Source: Bacilli bacterium (GTDB lineage: Bacteria > Bacillota_I > Bacilli_A > RF39 > UBA660). Taken from it: a DNA stretch of 40,519 nt. Positions 1 through 7,997 of this stretch are shown piece by piece. Both the position numbers and the translations under genes were made by a program. The DNA lies in the NCBI GenBank assembly GCA_016296185.1, contig JAEDJT010000009.1, positions 1 to 40,519 of the forward strand, in the 5' to 3' direction. Numbering within the stretch: the stretch's first letter is position 1; every line of letters begins with the position of its first letter. The notes below the pieces were generated by a model. That model made no database searches. It saw only the letters and a list, made by a program, of their open reading frames with translations, and was not told where the DNA came from.

Positions 1-7
1 GGCACCA
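1..7 (+). tRNA. 3' end of a probable tRNA cut by the window edge
   Basis: The window opens with GGCACCA followed by a short A-rich gap and a terminator. Both complete tRNAs in this window also encode CCA and are followed by a terminator in the same way, so this is plausibly the discriminator base and CCA of a tRNA whose body lies upstream. Identity cannot be told from seven bases. Confidence 0.35.
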
Positions 8-16
8 TATAAAAAT

Positions 17-42
17 AACTAACTAGAAATAGTTAGTTTTTT
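17..42 (+). terminator. Intrinsic terminator
   Basis: Perfect 9-bp stem AACTAACTA / TAGTTAGTT with a GAAA tetraloop, followed by a T run. It ends the transcript entering from the left edge. Confidence 0.85.
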
Positions 43-55
43 ATTTAGAAAATTT

Positions 56-83
56 TTGAAAAACAGAATAAATATATTATAAT
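56..83 (+). promoter_or_regulatory. Sigma-A-type promoter for the first gene
   Basis: TTGAAA (56-61), 16-nt spacer, TATAAT (78-83), placed between the upstream terminator and the AAAGGAG ribosome site at 94-100. Confidence 0.65.
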
Positions 84-108
84 ACCTAATCAAAAAGGAG
101 AAACAACT

Positions 109-1101
109 ATGACAAATATAAAACAAGAATATGAACAATTATTAAGAATAGAAGATATGTATAAAAAAATATACACGTTATCAAGCATATTGTCTCTTAT
201 AGCAATATTTTTAAATATTAATTATATTTCAGTTGCTCCTTTGTCTTTAACCATATATTCATTATTTAAAGAAAAAACCATCAATGAAAAAATAAATAAT
301 AGTGAATTAATAAATAGATTAAATAATATATATAATGAAATAATAAATGAAATAATAAAATTAACAACAACATTAGAGAATAATAACGTAATAGAACATT
401 ATACATTAATAAATTACTTATTCTCAAATAATCTATTAACTGTTGATAAGAATGAAAATGATACAAACATATATGTAGAAAATGAAAAATATGTAAGAGG
501 AGCACTATCTTTAAATGGTCATGGAGTATGTCGTAATACATCGATAATGGGTGTGGATATATTTAATAAACTAGGATACGAAGCAACTATATTAACAGGG
601 GAAAGTAGAGAAAATAACGAAACAAATTATATTGTATTATTAGGTAAATTATTAAGTACTCGACCAGAATTAATAAATAATCCAGATGAACTAAATAAAA
701 AAATGAAAATGCTTACTAAAAAAGATAAAGATACTAATACTAAAAAAATAATAGAAAAGATAATAGGAAATCATGCAATAATAAAAGTTAATGATGATAA
801 ATATTCTTACTATCTAGATATTACACAAAACGCTATGTATTATCCAACAACCAAAAAGAACGTATTATATGGTACTGGTGAAAATGAATTTAAAATAATA
901 AATTTACCAATATATAGATATGGAACAGGAATTATAGAAACTAAAAAAACAAATTATAAATGTGTTGTTGATTCTACTATAAAAACTACAAAAGAAAAGA
1001 TAAAAAACAATTTAGATTTACTTGAAGAATTTAATAAAAATAATCGTGATATTTTAAAGGAAGCAGAAGATATTATATTATCGATTTCAACTAAAAAATA
1101 A
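109..1101 (+). CDS. Membrane-anchored transglutaminase-like (papain-like fold) protein
   Basis: A 330-aa protein with two hydrophobic segments near the N-terminus (about residues 22-40 and 42-52) followed by a soluble domain. The pattern GVCRNTS (Cys141), then NHAIIKV (His222) and YYLDIT (Asp237), matches the order and local context of the Cys-His-Asp triad of the transglutaminase-like superfamily: G-x-C at a helix start, then a beta strand with His and a following strand with Asp. Whether it acts as a protease, a cross-linker or neither cannot be told. The C-terminal ~60 residues are charged and helical. It stands alone between terminators with its own promoter; AAAGGAG lies 8 nt before the ATG. 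The fold call is an inference from motifs. Confidence 0.6.
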   Translation: MTNIKQEYEQLLRIEDMYKKIYTLSSILSLIAIFLNINYISVAPLSLTIYSLFKEKTINEKINNSELINRLNNIYNEIINEIIKLTTTLENNNVIEHYTLINYLFSNNLLTVDKNENDTNIYVENEKYVRGALSLNGHGVCRNTSIMGVDIFNKLGYEATILTGESRENNETNYIVLLGKLLSTRPELINNPDELNKKMKMLTKKDKDTNTKKIIEKIIGNHAIIKVNDDKYSYYLDITQNAMYYPTTKKNVLYGTGENEFKIINLPIYRYGTGIIETKKTNYKCVVDSTIKTTKEKIKNNLDLLEEFNKNNRDILKEAEDIILSISTKK

Positions 1102-1186
1102 TATGAAAAGATAAATTTTACAAATTTAAAATCGTGTGTTATTTTAATAACCACTTGAAGAAAAAATCTATAAAAGGATGATGCTT

Positions 1187-1366
1187 ATGTTAACAAAAGA
1201 AAGTAAAGAATTTCTAAAAGAAGTATATGAATTAGATGATGAAAAGTATACAGAAAATGAAATTGAAGAATTAACTAAAGTAATAGTAAAACATAACAAG
1301 AAAAAAGTAGATTTAATAGAAACAAAGTTAAATATAATAGATAAACTAGAGAAAAAGGAAAAATAA
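1187..1366 (+). CDS. Small charged unknown protein (59 aa)
   Basis: A short, highly charged, probably all-helical protein rich in Glu and Lys, without Cys or membrane segments. In-frame ATGs occur at 1178, 1181 and 1187. The AAAAGG ribosome site at 1172-1177 is correctly spaced only for 1187, so the product starts MLTKESK. It is followed directly by a terminator. No family recognised; it could be a small coiled-coil adaptor. Confidence 0.55.
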   Translation: MLTKESKEFLKEVYELDDEKYTENEIEELTKVIVKHNKKKVDLIETKLNIIDKLEKKEK

Positions 1367-1385
1367 GACCTTTTCTTTTTTTTTG
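1351..1385 (+). terminator. Intrinsic terminator overlapping the gene end
   Basis: An AAAAGG / CCTTTT stem around the stop codon, followed by CTTTTTTTTT. Confidence 0.55.
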
Positions 1386-1430
1386 TAATATGATACAATT
1401 TTCTCTTAACTTCAAAAGGGGAGATTTAAT

Positions 1431-1835
1431 ATGAATTTAAGACAATTAAAAAGTAAGTTAAGTACTATTATAAAAATTGAAAAAGTACAAGCTCAACCAA
1501 TAAGAAAAATGGATGAAGTTAAAGAAGAATATGTAGATAAAAGACCTAAACTTAAAAAGTTAAGTGAAGAAGAAATAAATTCAATTCATCAAAGAGGTAA
1601 TATTACAGCAGAAGAAAAAGTAATGGAATGGGAACAAACAAAAACATGTGCACCAGGAATAAAAAATGATAGATGTAGTAAATTTAATCACAATTGTCAT
1701 GACTGCTTAATAGAATATGCATCAAACAAAAAAGAATATAAATCTATTAAAAAATTATCTAAACAAGAAGAACCCGAATTTGGTTTTAATATATATGATA
1801 AAGAAAACATTATGGTAATGAAAAAAAATTTTTAA
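1431..1835 (+). CDS. Unknown protein with a four-cysteine putative zinc site (134 aa)
   Basis: A charged, soluble, Lys/Glu-rich protein. Its only striking feature is a cluster of four cysteines at about residues 82-103 with spacing C-x8-C-x6-C-x2-C (ending CHDC), with histidines in the last spacer, compatible with a structural zinc site. There is no signal peptide or membrane segment. A GGGGAGA ribosome site precedes the ATG by about 7 nt. No family recognised; the role is unknown. Confidence 0.6.
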   Translation: MNLRQLKSKLSTIIKIEKVQAQPIRKMDEVKEEYVDKRPKLKKLSEEEINSIHQRGNITAEEKVMEWEQTKTCAPGIKNDRCSKFNHNCHDCLIEYASNKKEYKSIKKLSKQEEPEFGFNIYDKENIMVMKKNF

Positions 1836-1884
1836 TTGAAAAATATTGAAAAAAAAGATATTATTAGAATAAGGACGTGATAAT

Positions 1885-3114
1885 ATGGAAAGACCATTTT
1901 CAATTGAAGATCTAAAAGAAGGTATGATTCTCTCAAAGACTATAAAAAGTCCAAAAACTGGAACACCATTATTAACGGCTGGTCAACAAATTACATCCAA
2001 AACTATAGAAGCACTAAAAAGATATGAAATAAAAACTGTTGATATAGAATTATCTAGTGCAGAAATGAAAATGTTTGAAATGGATAATGATGTATTACCA
2101 ACAATTGAACAATGGATAGTTGATTCAGCAAAACAATCAATAACACCAATAAGACATAATGGAAAATTATTATTAAATGTTCAAGATGTAATCGATAATG
2201 CAGAAAGAATAAAATCAAGAATAATAACACAAAAAGAATACGATACAGGTAAGTTATCATATAGACTATCAAGTTATAAAAATAATAAAACATATGAAGA
2301 TAAATCAGTTAGGATTGCAACTTTTGCAACTGTATTAGCTAATGCATATAACAAAACATGTCCACAAACAAATGATAAAATACTTGATTTAACTGAAGTT
2401 GCAACAGCAGCATTATTATCTAATTATGGAGCAATATGCCAAGATGATATGGTTAGACAAGAAATATTTATACCTGAGTTTGTAAAATTTTATACATCAC
2501 TTGATGAAAATACAAAAAAAAGTATAACAGAACAATTTAATCCTGATTTTATTCCATTATATTCGTTTATATTATTAAAAGATAATCCTGAATTAAAAAA
2601 TTCAAGTGTTACAAAACAAATGATATGTAACTCTAGAGAAAATAGACAAGGAACAGGACCATTAAAATCAAAACAATTAATACATGGTGATGGAAGATTT
2701 ATAATTGGTTCATTAATAGTTAGTATAAGTGCAATGTATGAAGAAGCATTAACATCTAACATAAATGGATTATCAACTTTAGAAAATGTTCAATCACAAA
2801 TAGAAAGAGCATTTGTTAATAAATTATATGATCCAGTGTTATTAGAACTATTAATTAGAAATATTCCTTTATATCCAGTAGGAACAAAAGTTAAATTAGG
2901 TGGAACAGATAACTCATATGCTATAGTAATTGAAAATTTTGAAAAAATAAGAGATTATCATCGTCCAAAAGTATTAACAGTTCCTGGAAATAAAGAAATA
3001 GATTTAAGAAAAGAAACAACAATTACAATTATATCTGTAGTTAGTAGTGAAGTAGAATTTTCAAAATTGTATACACAACAAGCAGAAGAAACAAGAGTAT
3101 ATAGACATATGTAA
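1885..3114 (+). CDS. Degenerate HD-GYP-like protein, probably catalytically dead
   Basis: A 409-aa soluble protein with the architecture of HD-GYP cyclic-di-GMP phosphodiesterases. The N-terminal ~55 residues match the small beta domain that precedes many HD-GYP domains (LKEGMILSKTIKS, then LLTAGQQIT and LKRYEIKTVDIE). Residues ~140-340 follow the HD-GYP helical order, and the C-terminal PVGTKVKLGG...AIVIENF...RPKVL matches the usual beta extension. The catalytic residues are missing: the ALLHDIGK position reads ALLSNYG, and the HHER-DGTGYP position reads NSRENRQGTGPL, while the helix equivalent to ARIIAVADVYDAL is kept as GRFIIGSLIVSISAMYEEAL. It therefore probably senses or scaffolds rather than hydrolyses. 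No GGDEF protein is seen in this window. Upstream ribosome site AGGACGTGA. Confidence 0.65.
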   Translation: MERPFSIEDLKEGMILSKTIKSPKTGTPLLTAGQQITSKTIEALKRYEIKTVDIELSSAEMKMFEMDNDVLPTIEQWIVDSAKQSITPIRHNGKLLLNVQDVIDNAERIKSRIITQKEYDTGKLSYRLSSYKNNKTYEDKSVRIATFATVLANAYNKTCPQTNDKILDLTEVATAALLSNYGAICQDDMVRQEIFIPEFVKFYTSLDENTKKSITEQFNPDFIPLYSFILLKDNPELKNSSVTKQMICNSRENRQGTGPLKSKQLIHGDGRFIIGSLIVSISAMYEEALTSNINGLSTLENVQSQIERAFVNKLYDPVLLELLIRNIPLYPVGTKVKLGGTDNSYAIVIENFEKIRDYHRPKVLTVPGNKEIDLRKETTITIISVVSSEVEFSKLYTQQAEETRVYRHM

Positions 3115-3140
3115 AAAAATGAATATATATTCTTTTTTTT
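3114..3140 (+). terminator. Weak A/T intrinsic terminator
   Basis: An A run, GAAT...ATTC stem and T8 run directly after the stop codon; low GC, so the strength is uncertain. Confidence 0.45.
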
Positions 3141-3174
3141 GTGTTAAAATATATATAATAAAGGAGTATAAAAT

Positions 3175-4701
3175 ATGAAAATTGAAAAAGAAATTAAAAG
3201 TAATAAGAAAAAAGAAAAAAATGTTAATATGTTTTTAATTTTTATGAAATATCTAGTATTATTCATATTATTTGATATTTTAATATCAAATGTTCCATCA
3301 TATGTTGGAAGATATATAGTAAATGGTAGATATATTAACTATTTTGTTGTAGAAAGTATAGCAGTAATATTATCTATTATCGCAATGGTATTAGCTGGAA
3401 ACAGCTATGTATTTAAAGAAAAGAAAAATGATTTTTTATCATCATTATTAGTTGGTGGTTTCCCAATATTTATATCATTAGTTAATTTTATACCAAGTAT
3501 TGGACCAGCAGTTAAAAACTCATTACCAAATGTAGTATCATTAGCATTCTATTGTGCAGCTATTGGGCTATTTGAAGAATTCATGTGTAGAGGATGGATT
3601 CAAACAGAATTTATAGAAAGAAATTCAAAAACATTTAAACAAGTATGTGTATCAATATTATTATCAAGTTTAATATTTGGTGGAATGCACATTACTAATA
3701 TTTGGCTTGGTGGACAAACAGTATTACAAACTGTAACACAAATAATTCAAGCAGTGGGTATGGGATTCTTATTAGGAGCAATTTTCTTTAGAACAAGAAA
3801 TATTTGGTCTGTTGCATTTATTCATGCATTCTGGGATTTTGCTTTATTATTAGAAGAATCAACTCAAATAAAAGCATGTACTTACGGAACACCTACTAAT
3901 TCAATCTTAATATTCCAATTCGTATCTTCTACAATTCTATCAATTATTTATGTAATTGTAGCATTATACATATTAAGAAAAACAAGAACTACAGAATACT
4001 TTACTAATATTGAAACAGACACTAAGAAAGATGATAATTTCTTCTCATCATTAATATTAGTAGCAATAGTACTATGGATTGTATTAGCAAATAATACAGC
4101 AAAAGTAAATTATGATGATTATAAAACATGTTATAGTTATGAAACAATTGCATTTGAAAACTATGAAACAGTGTATCCACATGTAAATGATTATAGAATA
4201 GAATCAGAATATGAAAAATCATTAGGTGATATTGAACTTCCAACAAAAGCATTTAATGGTGTTGAAGATGAAGAAATAATATTAGCAATTGAAGAAAAAA
4301 CTATTTATAAATTATCATTATCTATTAAAGAAAAAGATAATAAATTATATTTTGTAGATAATACCACTGAAAAAGAATACGAATTACCTTTTGAAAACGT
4401 ATTTGATTATGAAATATTAAATAATGATAATACTTATGAAATTATCATTGTAAGTAGAGATCCAAAAAGTGGAGAATCAAAAGTATACATGAGTAATTAC
4501 ATTAATTTTGATAACTTATCAGAAGATGAAAGAATTGAAACTATTATAAAATCATTTAAAGAATATAATAATATGCCTGTAATATATAGAATAGGTTATA
4601 TAGTTGATTTAAATGATAATTACAAATATCCATTATTTGATAGTAGTGCTGATAGTGTAATTATTAATAAAGAAGAATCAGTATTGCAATTAAAAAAGTA
4701 A
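3175..4701 (+). CDS. CPBP-family (CAAX/Abi) intramembrane protease with a C-terminal extension
   Basis: 508 aa. The N-terminal ~270 residues are multi-pass and contain the CPBP signatures: EEFMCRG (the EExxxR motif, about residue 134), FGGMHI with a His, and FIHAFWD with a second His. These residues make up the glutamic-protease-type active site of the Rce1/CAAX-protease superfamily. After a further membrane segment (LILVAIVLWIVLA, about residue 290) comes a ~200-aa hydrophilic domain absent from minimal family members and likely outside the cell. Its sequence resembles nothing I recognise. The gene stands alone behind AAAGGAG and before a terminator. Relatives in Gram-positives mature peptides or provide bacteriocin immunity; the substrate here is unknown. 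Confidence 0.8.
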   Translation: MKIEKEIKSNKKKEKNVNMFLIFMKYLVLFILFDILISNVPSYVGRYIVNGRYINYFVVESIAVILSIIAMVLAGNSYVFKEKKNDFLSSLLVGGFPIFISLVNFIPSIGPAVKNSLPNVVSLAFYCAAIGLFEEFMCRGWIQTEFIERNSKTFKQVCVSILLSSLIFGGMHITNIWLGGQTVLQTVTQIIQAVGMGFLLGAIFFRTRNIWSVAFIHAFWDFALLLEESTQIKACTYGTPTNSILIFQFVSSTILSIIYVIVALYILRKTRTTEYFTNIETDTKKDDNFFSSLILVAIVLWIVLANNTAKVNYDDYKTCYSYETIAFENYETVYPHVNDYRIESEYEKSLGDIELPTKAFNGVEDEEIILAIEEKTIYKLSLSIKEKDNKLYFVDNTTEKEYELPFENVFDYEILNNDNTYEIIIVSRDPKSGESKVYMSNYINFDNLSEDERIETIIKSFKEYNNMPVIYRIGYIVDLNDNYKYPLFDSSADSVIINKEESVLQLKK

Positions 4702-4719
4702 CAAATGTTACTTTTTTTA
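4691..4719 (+). terminator. Intrinsic terminator
   Basis: AAAAAGTAAC / GTTACTTTTT stem with an AAAT loop and T run, overlapping the gene end. Confidence 0.75.
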
Positions 4720-4749
4720 ATGGTATAATATATATAGTGGGTGGTAATA

Positions 4750-5499
4750 ATGATTGATTCACATATGCATATAAATTCAAAATTCACAAGAACTCCATAT
4801 AAAGAAATATGTAAAACAACATATAATATTGATTTAACACATGTAATAAATGTAGGATTAGATATAGAAACTTCAAAAGAAATATCTGTATATGCAAGAA
4901 GAAATCCTAAAATGTATTGTAGTATAGGAATTCATCCATTATATATAGATAATCAAGATATAAATGAATTATATAGTATGGTTACAGATAAGGTAGTAGC
5001 AATCGGTGAAATTGGTTTAGATTCAAATGATCCTAATTATCAAATACAAAGAAGATATTTAATCGAACAAATCATAATAGCTAATGAATTAAAACTACCA
5101 GTAATAATTCATTCAAATAATAGCAATCAAGAAATAATAAAAATATTTGAAACAATTGTAAAACCACAATATGGATGTGTATTCCATTGCTTTCAACCAG
5201 AATTAAATATATTAAAATATTTAGTAAAAAATGGTTACTATGTTTCATTCGCTGGTAAAATAACTCAACCTAATGCTAAAAAATCATTAGAAGTGATAAA
5301 AAATGTACCAGAAGATCTATATTTAGTAGAAACGGATTCACCATATATGGTGCCATATCCATTAGATGATGAATATAATCATTCAAACAATTTACCATAT
5401 ATTATAAATAGAATAGCAGAAGTGAAAAAAATCGAACCAGAAAAAGTAGAAGAACAAACTACAAAAAATACATTAAGATTATTTAAAAAGATGCATTAG
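4750..5499 (+). CDS. tatD: TatD-family metal-dependent hydrolase/DNase
   Basis: 249 aa from the ATG at 4750; the GTG at 4741 is part of the GGGTGG ribosome site and is unlikely to be the start. Metal-ligand motifs of the amidohydrolase-like TIM barrel appear in order: MIDSHMH (HxH), IGIHPLY, GEIGLD (Glu), VIIHS, VFHCF, and LVETDSPY (Asp). Length and motif order fit TatD/YcfH nucleases, which have 3'-5' exonuclease activity in DNA repair or nucleic acid turnover. It ends in a terminator that overlaps its stop codon. Confidence 0.92.
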   Translation: MIDSHMHINSKFTRTPYKEICKTTYNIDLTHVINVGLDIETSKEISVYARRNPKMYCSIGIHPLYIDNQDINELYSMVTDKVVAIGEIGLDSNDPNYQIQRRYLIEQIIIANELKLPVIIHSNNSNQEIIKIFETIVKPQYGCVFHCFQPELNILKYLVKNGYYVSFAGKITQPNAKKSLEVIKNVPEDLYLVETDSPYMVPYPLDDEYNHSNNLPYIINRIAEVKKIEPEKVEEQTTKNTLRLFKKMH

Positions 5500-5509
5500 C
5501 ATCTTTTTT
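5485..5509 (+). terminator. Intrinsic terminator overlapping the tatD stop
   Basis: AAAGATGC / GCATCTTT stem with an ATTA loop and T run; the TAG stop lies inside the hairpin. Confidence 0.8.
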
Positions 5510-5510
5510 A

Positions 5511-5538
5511 TTGCAATATATAAAACAAGTAGTATAAT
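5511..5538 (+). promoter_or_regulatory. Promoter of the arsR-type / P1B-ATPase operon
   Basis: TTGCAA (5511-5516), 16-nt spacer, TATAAT (5533-5538), with the -35 directly after the tatD terminator. Confidence 0.65.
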
Positions 5539-5542
5539 GAAT

Positions 5543-5562
5543 ATATGAATATATGTTCATAT
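5543..5562 (+). promoter_or_regulatory. ArsR/SmtB-type operator
   Basis: Inverted repeat ATATGAA-N6-TTCATAT starting 4 bp after the -10 box, across the likely transcription start. The TGAA...TTCA arms resemble known 12-2-12 SmtB/CadC operators. Binding of the repressor encoded directly downstream would block the promoter. Confidence 0.65.
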
Positions 5563-5578
5563 AAAAGGGAGATACAAA

Positions 5579-5869
5579 ATGTTATTAGATGAAGATAAAG
5601 TAATAGATATTGCTGAATTATTTAAAGTATTTAGTGATTCTACAAGAATAAAAATAATAAGTGCATTAATCGGAAAAGAATTATGTGTTAATGATATTGC
5701 AGATTTAACAAATACATCACAATCAGCTATATCGCATCAATTAAGATTACTAAAACAATCAAAATTAGTGAAATATAGAAAAGAAGGTCAAAGTATATTT
5801 TATAGTTTAGCAGACGACCATGTAGAAAAAATATTTAAGCTGGGATGTGAACACATTGAAGAAGTATAA
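5579..5869 (+). CDS. ArsR/SmtB-family metal-responsive repressor
   Basis: A 96-aa winged-helix protein. The helix-turn-helix is around NDIADLTNTSQSAISHQL, and the wing is KYRKEGQSIFYSLAD. The last helix carries D-x-H-x10-H-x2-E (DDHV...CEHIEE), which reproduces the alpha-5 zinc site spacing of SmtB/CzrA. The alpha-3 CadC motif ELCVCDL is reduced to ELCVND with a single Cys, so the alpha-5 site is likely the sensor and Zn(II) (perhaps Co/Cd) the inducer. It overlaps the downstream efflux ATPase and has an operator-like palindrome upstream, so it most likely represses its own operon until metal is in excess. Confidence 0.9.
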   Translation: MLLDEDKVIDIAELFKVFSDSTRIKIISALIGKELCVNDIADLTNTSQSAISHQLRLLKQSKLVKYRKEGQSIFYSLADDHVEKIFKLGCEHIEEV

Positions 5870-7889
5870 ATTTAAAGTAGAAGACTTAGAATGTGCAAAT
5901 TGCGCATTAGAAGTAGAAAATCATTTGAACAGTATAGATGGAATAAATAATTGCCATGTTAATTTTACCAAACTAACAATGAATTTAGAAACTGATTATG
6001 AAGGTAATGTAAAACAATATATTGAAAAAATATCTAAAGAAGCAGAACCAAATATAAAAGTATTAGATATAGATGAAAATAGTAATAATAAAAAACTAAT
6101 AACTCAAATTATAAGATTAACATTAGGATTAATATTAAGCGGATTAGGAATGTATTTTGAAAATAATTTAGTAATCTTATTAGCATATTTAACACTATTA
6201 TCAAATTGTATTATTAATTCTATAAAACTACTAATAAAATCTCATACAATTAATGAAAACCTATTAATAACAATTTCATGTTTTGGAGCTTATATATTAG
6301 GAGAAATTCATGAAGGTTTAATGGTAGTAATACTATATGAAATAGGTAAGATATTAGAAACATTAGCAGTTAATAACTCACGTAAATCTATTTCTAAATT
6401 AATGGATATAAAACCAGAATATGCAAATTTAAAAACAACTGAAGGAGTTGATCAAGTTACTCCAGAAGAAGTGAAAATAAATGATGTAATTATAGTTAAA
6501 AAAGGTGAAAAAATACCATTAGATGGAATTATTATCAAAGGTGCTTCAAAATTAAATACATCTGCATTAACTGGTGAATCAAAACTTAGAAGTGTAGAAG
6601 AAAATGATGAAGTATTATCTGGATCAATTAATGAAGGTAATATAATTGAAATAAAAGTTACAAAAGATTATGAAAATTCAACAGTATCAAGAATATTAGA
6701 CTTAGTAGAAAATGCTAGTGATAGAAAATCAGTAACAGAAAATTTTGTTTCAAAAGCAGCGAAAGTATATACTCCAATAGTTATACTATCTGCAATAACA
6801 GCATTTATAGTAATGAATTTCTTTATTAATTCTATAGACACAGAAACAGCAATCTATAGAGCGTTATCATTTTTAGTAGTTTCATGTCCATGTGCAATAG
6901 CTATATCTGTACCATTAGCTTACTTTACAGGAATAGGTACTGCATCAAAAAAAGGTATATTAATTAAGGGTAGTGACTACTTAGATAATATTAGATTAAT
7001 TAATGAAATAATCTTTGATAAAACAGGTACAATTACAACTGGTGAATTTACAGATTACAAATTAGAAATATTAAATGATAACTATAAAGAAAAAGATATA
7101 ATTGAATATTATTTAAAAGGTGAATCATTTAGTACACATCCAATTGCAAAATCAATTATTGATATATTTGATAAAAAAATAAATACAAAAGATATTACTA
7201 ATTTTAAAGAAGTAGCAGGTAATGGATTAGAATATAAAATAAATGATGATACAATATTAATTGGATCAGCAAGATATGTAAAATCTAAAACACAAGATAG
7301 TTCTATATATTTGAAAATAAATAAAGATATAGTGGCTAAATTAGATTTAAAAGATGGATTAAAAAAAGATTCAAAAGAAGCAATTTCTAAATTAAAAAAA
7401 TTAGGAATAAAAACAATGATGTTTACTGGTGATGAAAAAGAAGTAGCTTTAGAAATAGCTGAAAAAATAAAAATAGATGAAGTTAAATATGAATTATTAC
7501 CAGAAGATAAATATGAATTACTTAAAGAAGAAATAATTAAAAATAGTGGAAAAACAGCATTTATCGGTGATGGAATTAACGATGCACCATCTATAAGATT
7601 AGCAGATATTGGTATATCAATGGGAAATGTTGGTAGTGCTTCCTCTATTGAAGCATCAGATGTAGTAATATCAAATGATGAATTATCAAAAATTATAGAT
7701 GCTATAAAAATATCAAAGTATACTAATAAAATCATTATTGAAGACTTAGTATTCTCATTAGGAACAAAACTAATAGTATTAATACTTTGTGCTCTTGGTA
7801 TAACTGGTATGATGGCGGCTGTATTTGCTGACACAGGTGTAACAGTATTAGCAATATTAAATACAACAAGAATCTTAAAAATTAAATAA
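5856..7889 (+). CDS. P1B-type metal-exporting ATPase (Zn/Cd/Pb type, CadA/ZntA-like)
   Basis: About 677 aa. One N-terminal HMA domain with CANC, a multi-pass membrane domain, the TGES actuator motif, CPC in the SCPCAIAIS metal helix, DKTGT phosphorylation site (Asp near residue 390), HP motif STHPIAKSI, GDGINDAP hinge, and a final membrane pair with SLGTK and FADTGVT. The CPC plus the Lys and Asp of the last two helices is the P1B-2 combination, indicating export of Zn, Cd or Pb rather than Cu. The start is within the arsR-type gene: TTG at 5856 has GGGATG at good spacing; GTG at 5847 is the alternative. The 14-23 nt overlap implies translational coupling. A terminator follows. Confidence 0.92.
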   Translation: MKKYKFKVEDLECANCALEVENHLNSIDGINNCHVNFTKLTMNLETDYEGNVKQYIEKISKEAEPNIKVLDIDENSNNKKLITQIIRLTLGLILSGLGMYFENNLVILLAYLTLLSNCIINSIKLLIKSHTINENLLITISCFGAYILGEIHEGLMVVILYEIGKILETLAVNNSRKSISKLMDIKPEYANLKTTEGVDQVTPEEVKINDVIIVKKGEKIPLDGIIIKGASKLNTSALTGESKLRSVEENDEVLSGSINEGNIIEIKVTKDYENSTVSRILDLVENASDRKSVTENFVSKAAKVYTPIVILSAITAFIVMNFFINSIDTETAIYRALSFLVVSCPCAIAISVPLAYFTGIGTASKKGILIKGSDYLDNIRLINEIIFDKTGTITTGEFTDYKLEILNDNYKEKDIIEYYLKGESFSTHPIAKSIIDIFDKKINTKDITNFKEVAGNGLEYKINDDTILIGSARYVKSKTQDSSIYLKINKDIVAKLDLKDGLKKDSKEAISKLKKLGIKTMMFTGDEKEVALEIAEKIKIDEVKYELLPEDKYELLKEEIIKNSGKTAFIGDGINDAPSIRLADIGISMGNVGSASSIEASDVVISNDELSKIIDAIKISKYTNKIIIEDLVFSLGTKLIVLILCALGITGMMAAVFADTGVTVLAILNTTRILKIK

Positions 7890-7917
7890 AAAAGAATAGA
7901 AATACTATTCTTTTTTT
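7888..7917 (+). terminator. Intrinsic terminator
   Basis: AAAGAATAG / CTATTCTTT stem with a short AAATA loop and a T7 run. Confidence 0.8.
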
Positions 7918-7941
7918 AATATTTATAAAATATAGCAAAAT

Positions 7942-7970
7942 TTGACTTATTTTACGTAAAATAATAAAAT
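7942..7970 (+). promoter_or_regulatory. Promoter with an 18-bp perfect palindrome filling its spacer
   Basis: TTGACT (7942-7947), 17-nt spacer, TAAAAT (7965-7970). Bases 7947-7964 read TTATTTTACGTAAAATAA, a perfect palindrome occupying the whole space between the -35 and -10. That is an ideal place for a repressor operator or, with DNA distortion, an activator site. Confidence 0.6.
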
Positions 7971-7997
7971 TATTTACAAGAAGAGGGGTTTGGTTTT

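Noticed and set aside
7109..7834. 241-codon open frame on the - strand inside the P1B ATPase gene
   Set aside because: Exactly antisense to a well-conserved coding region with clear motifs; the composition is that of a shadow frame and no ribosome site is seen.
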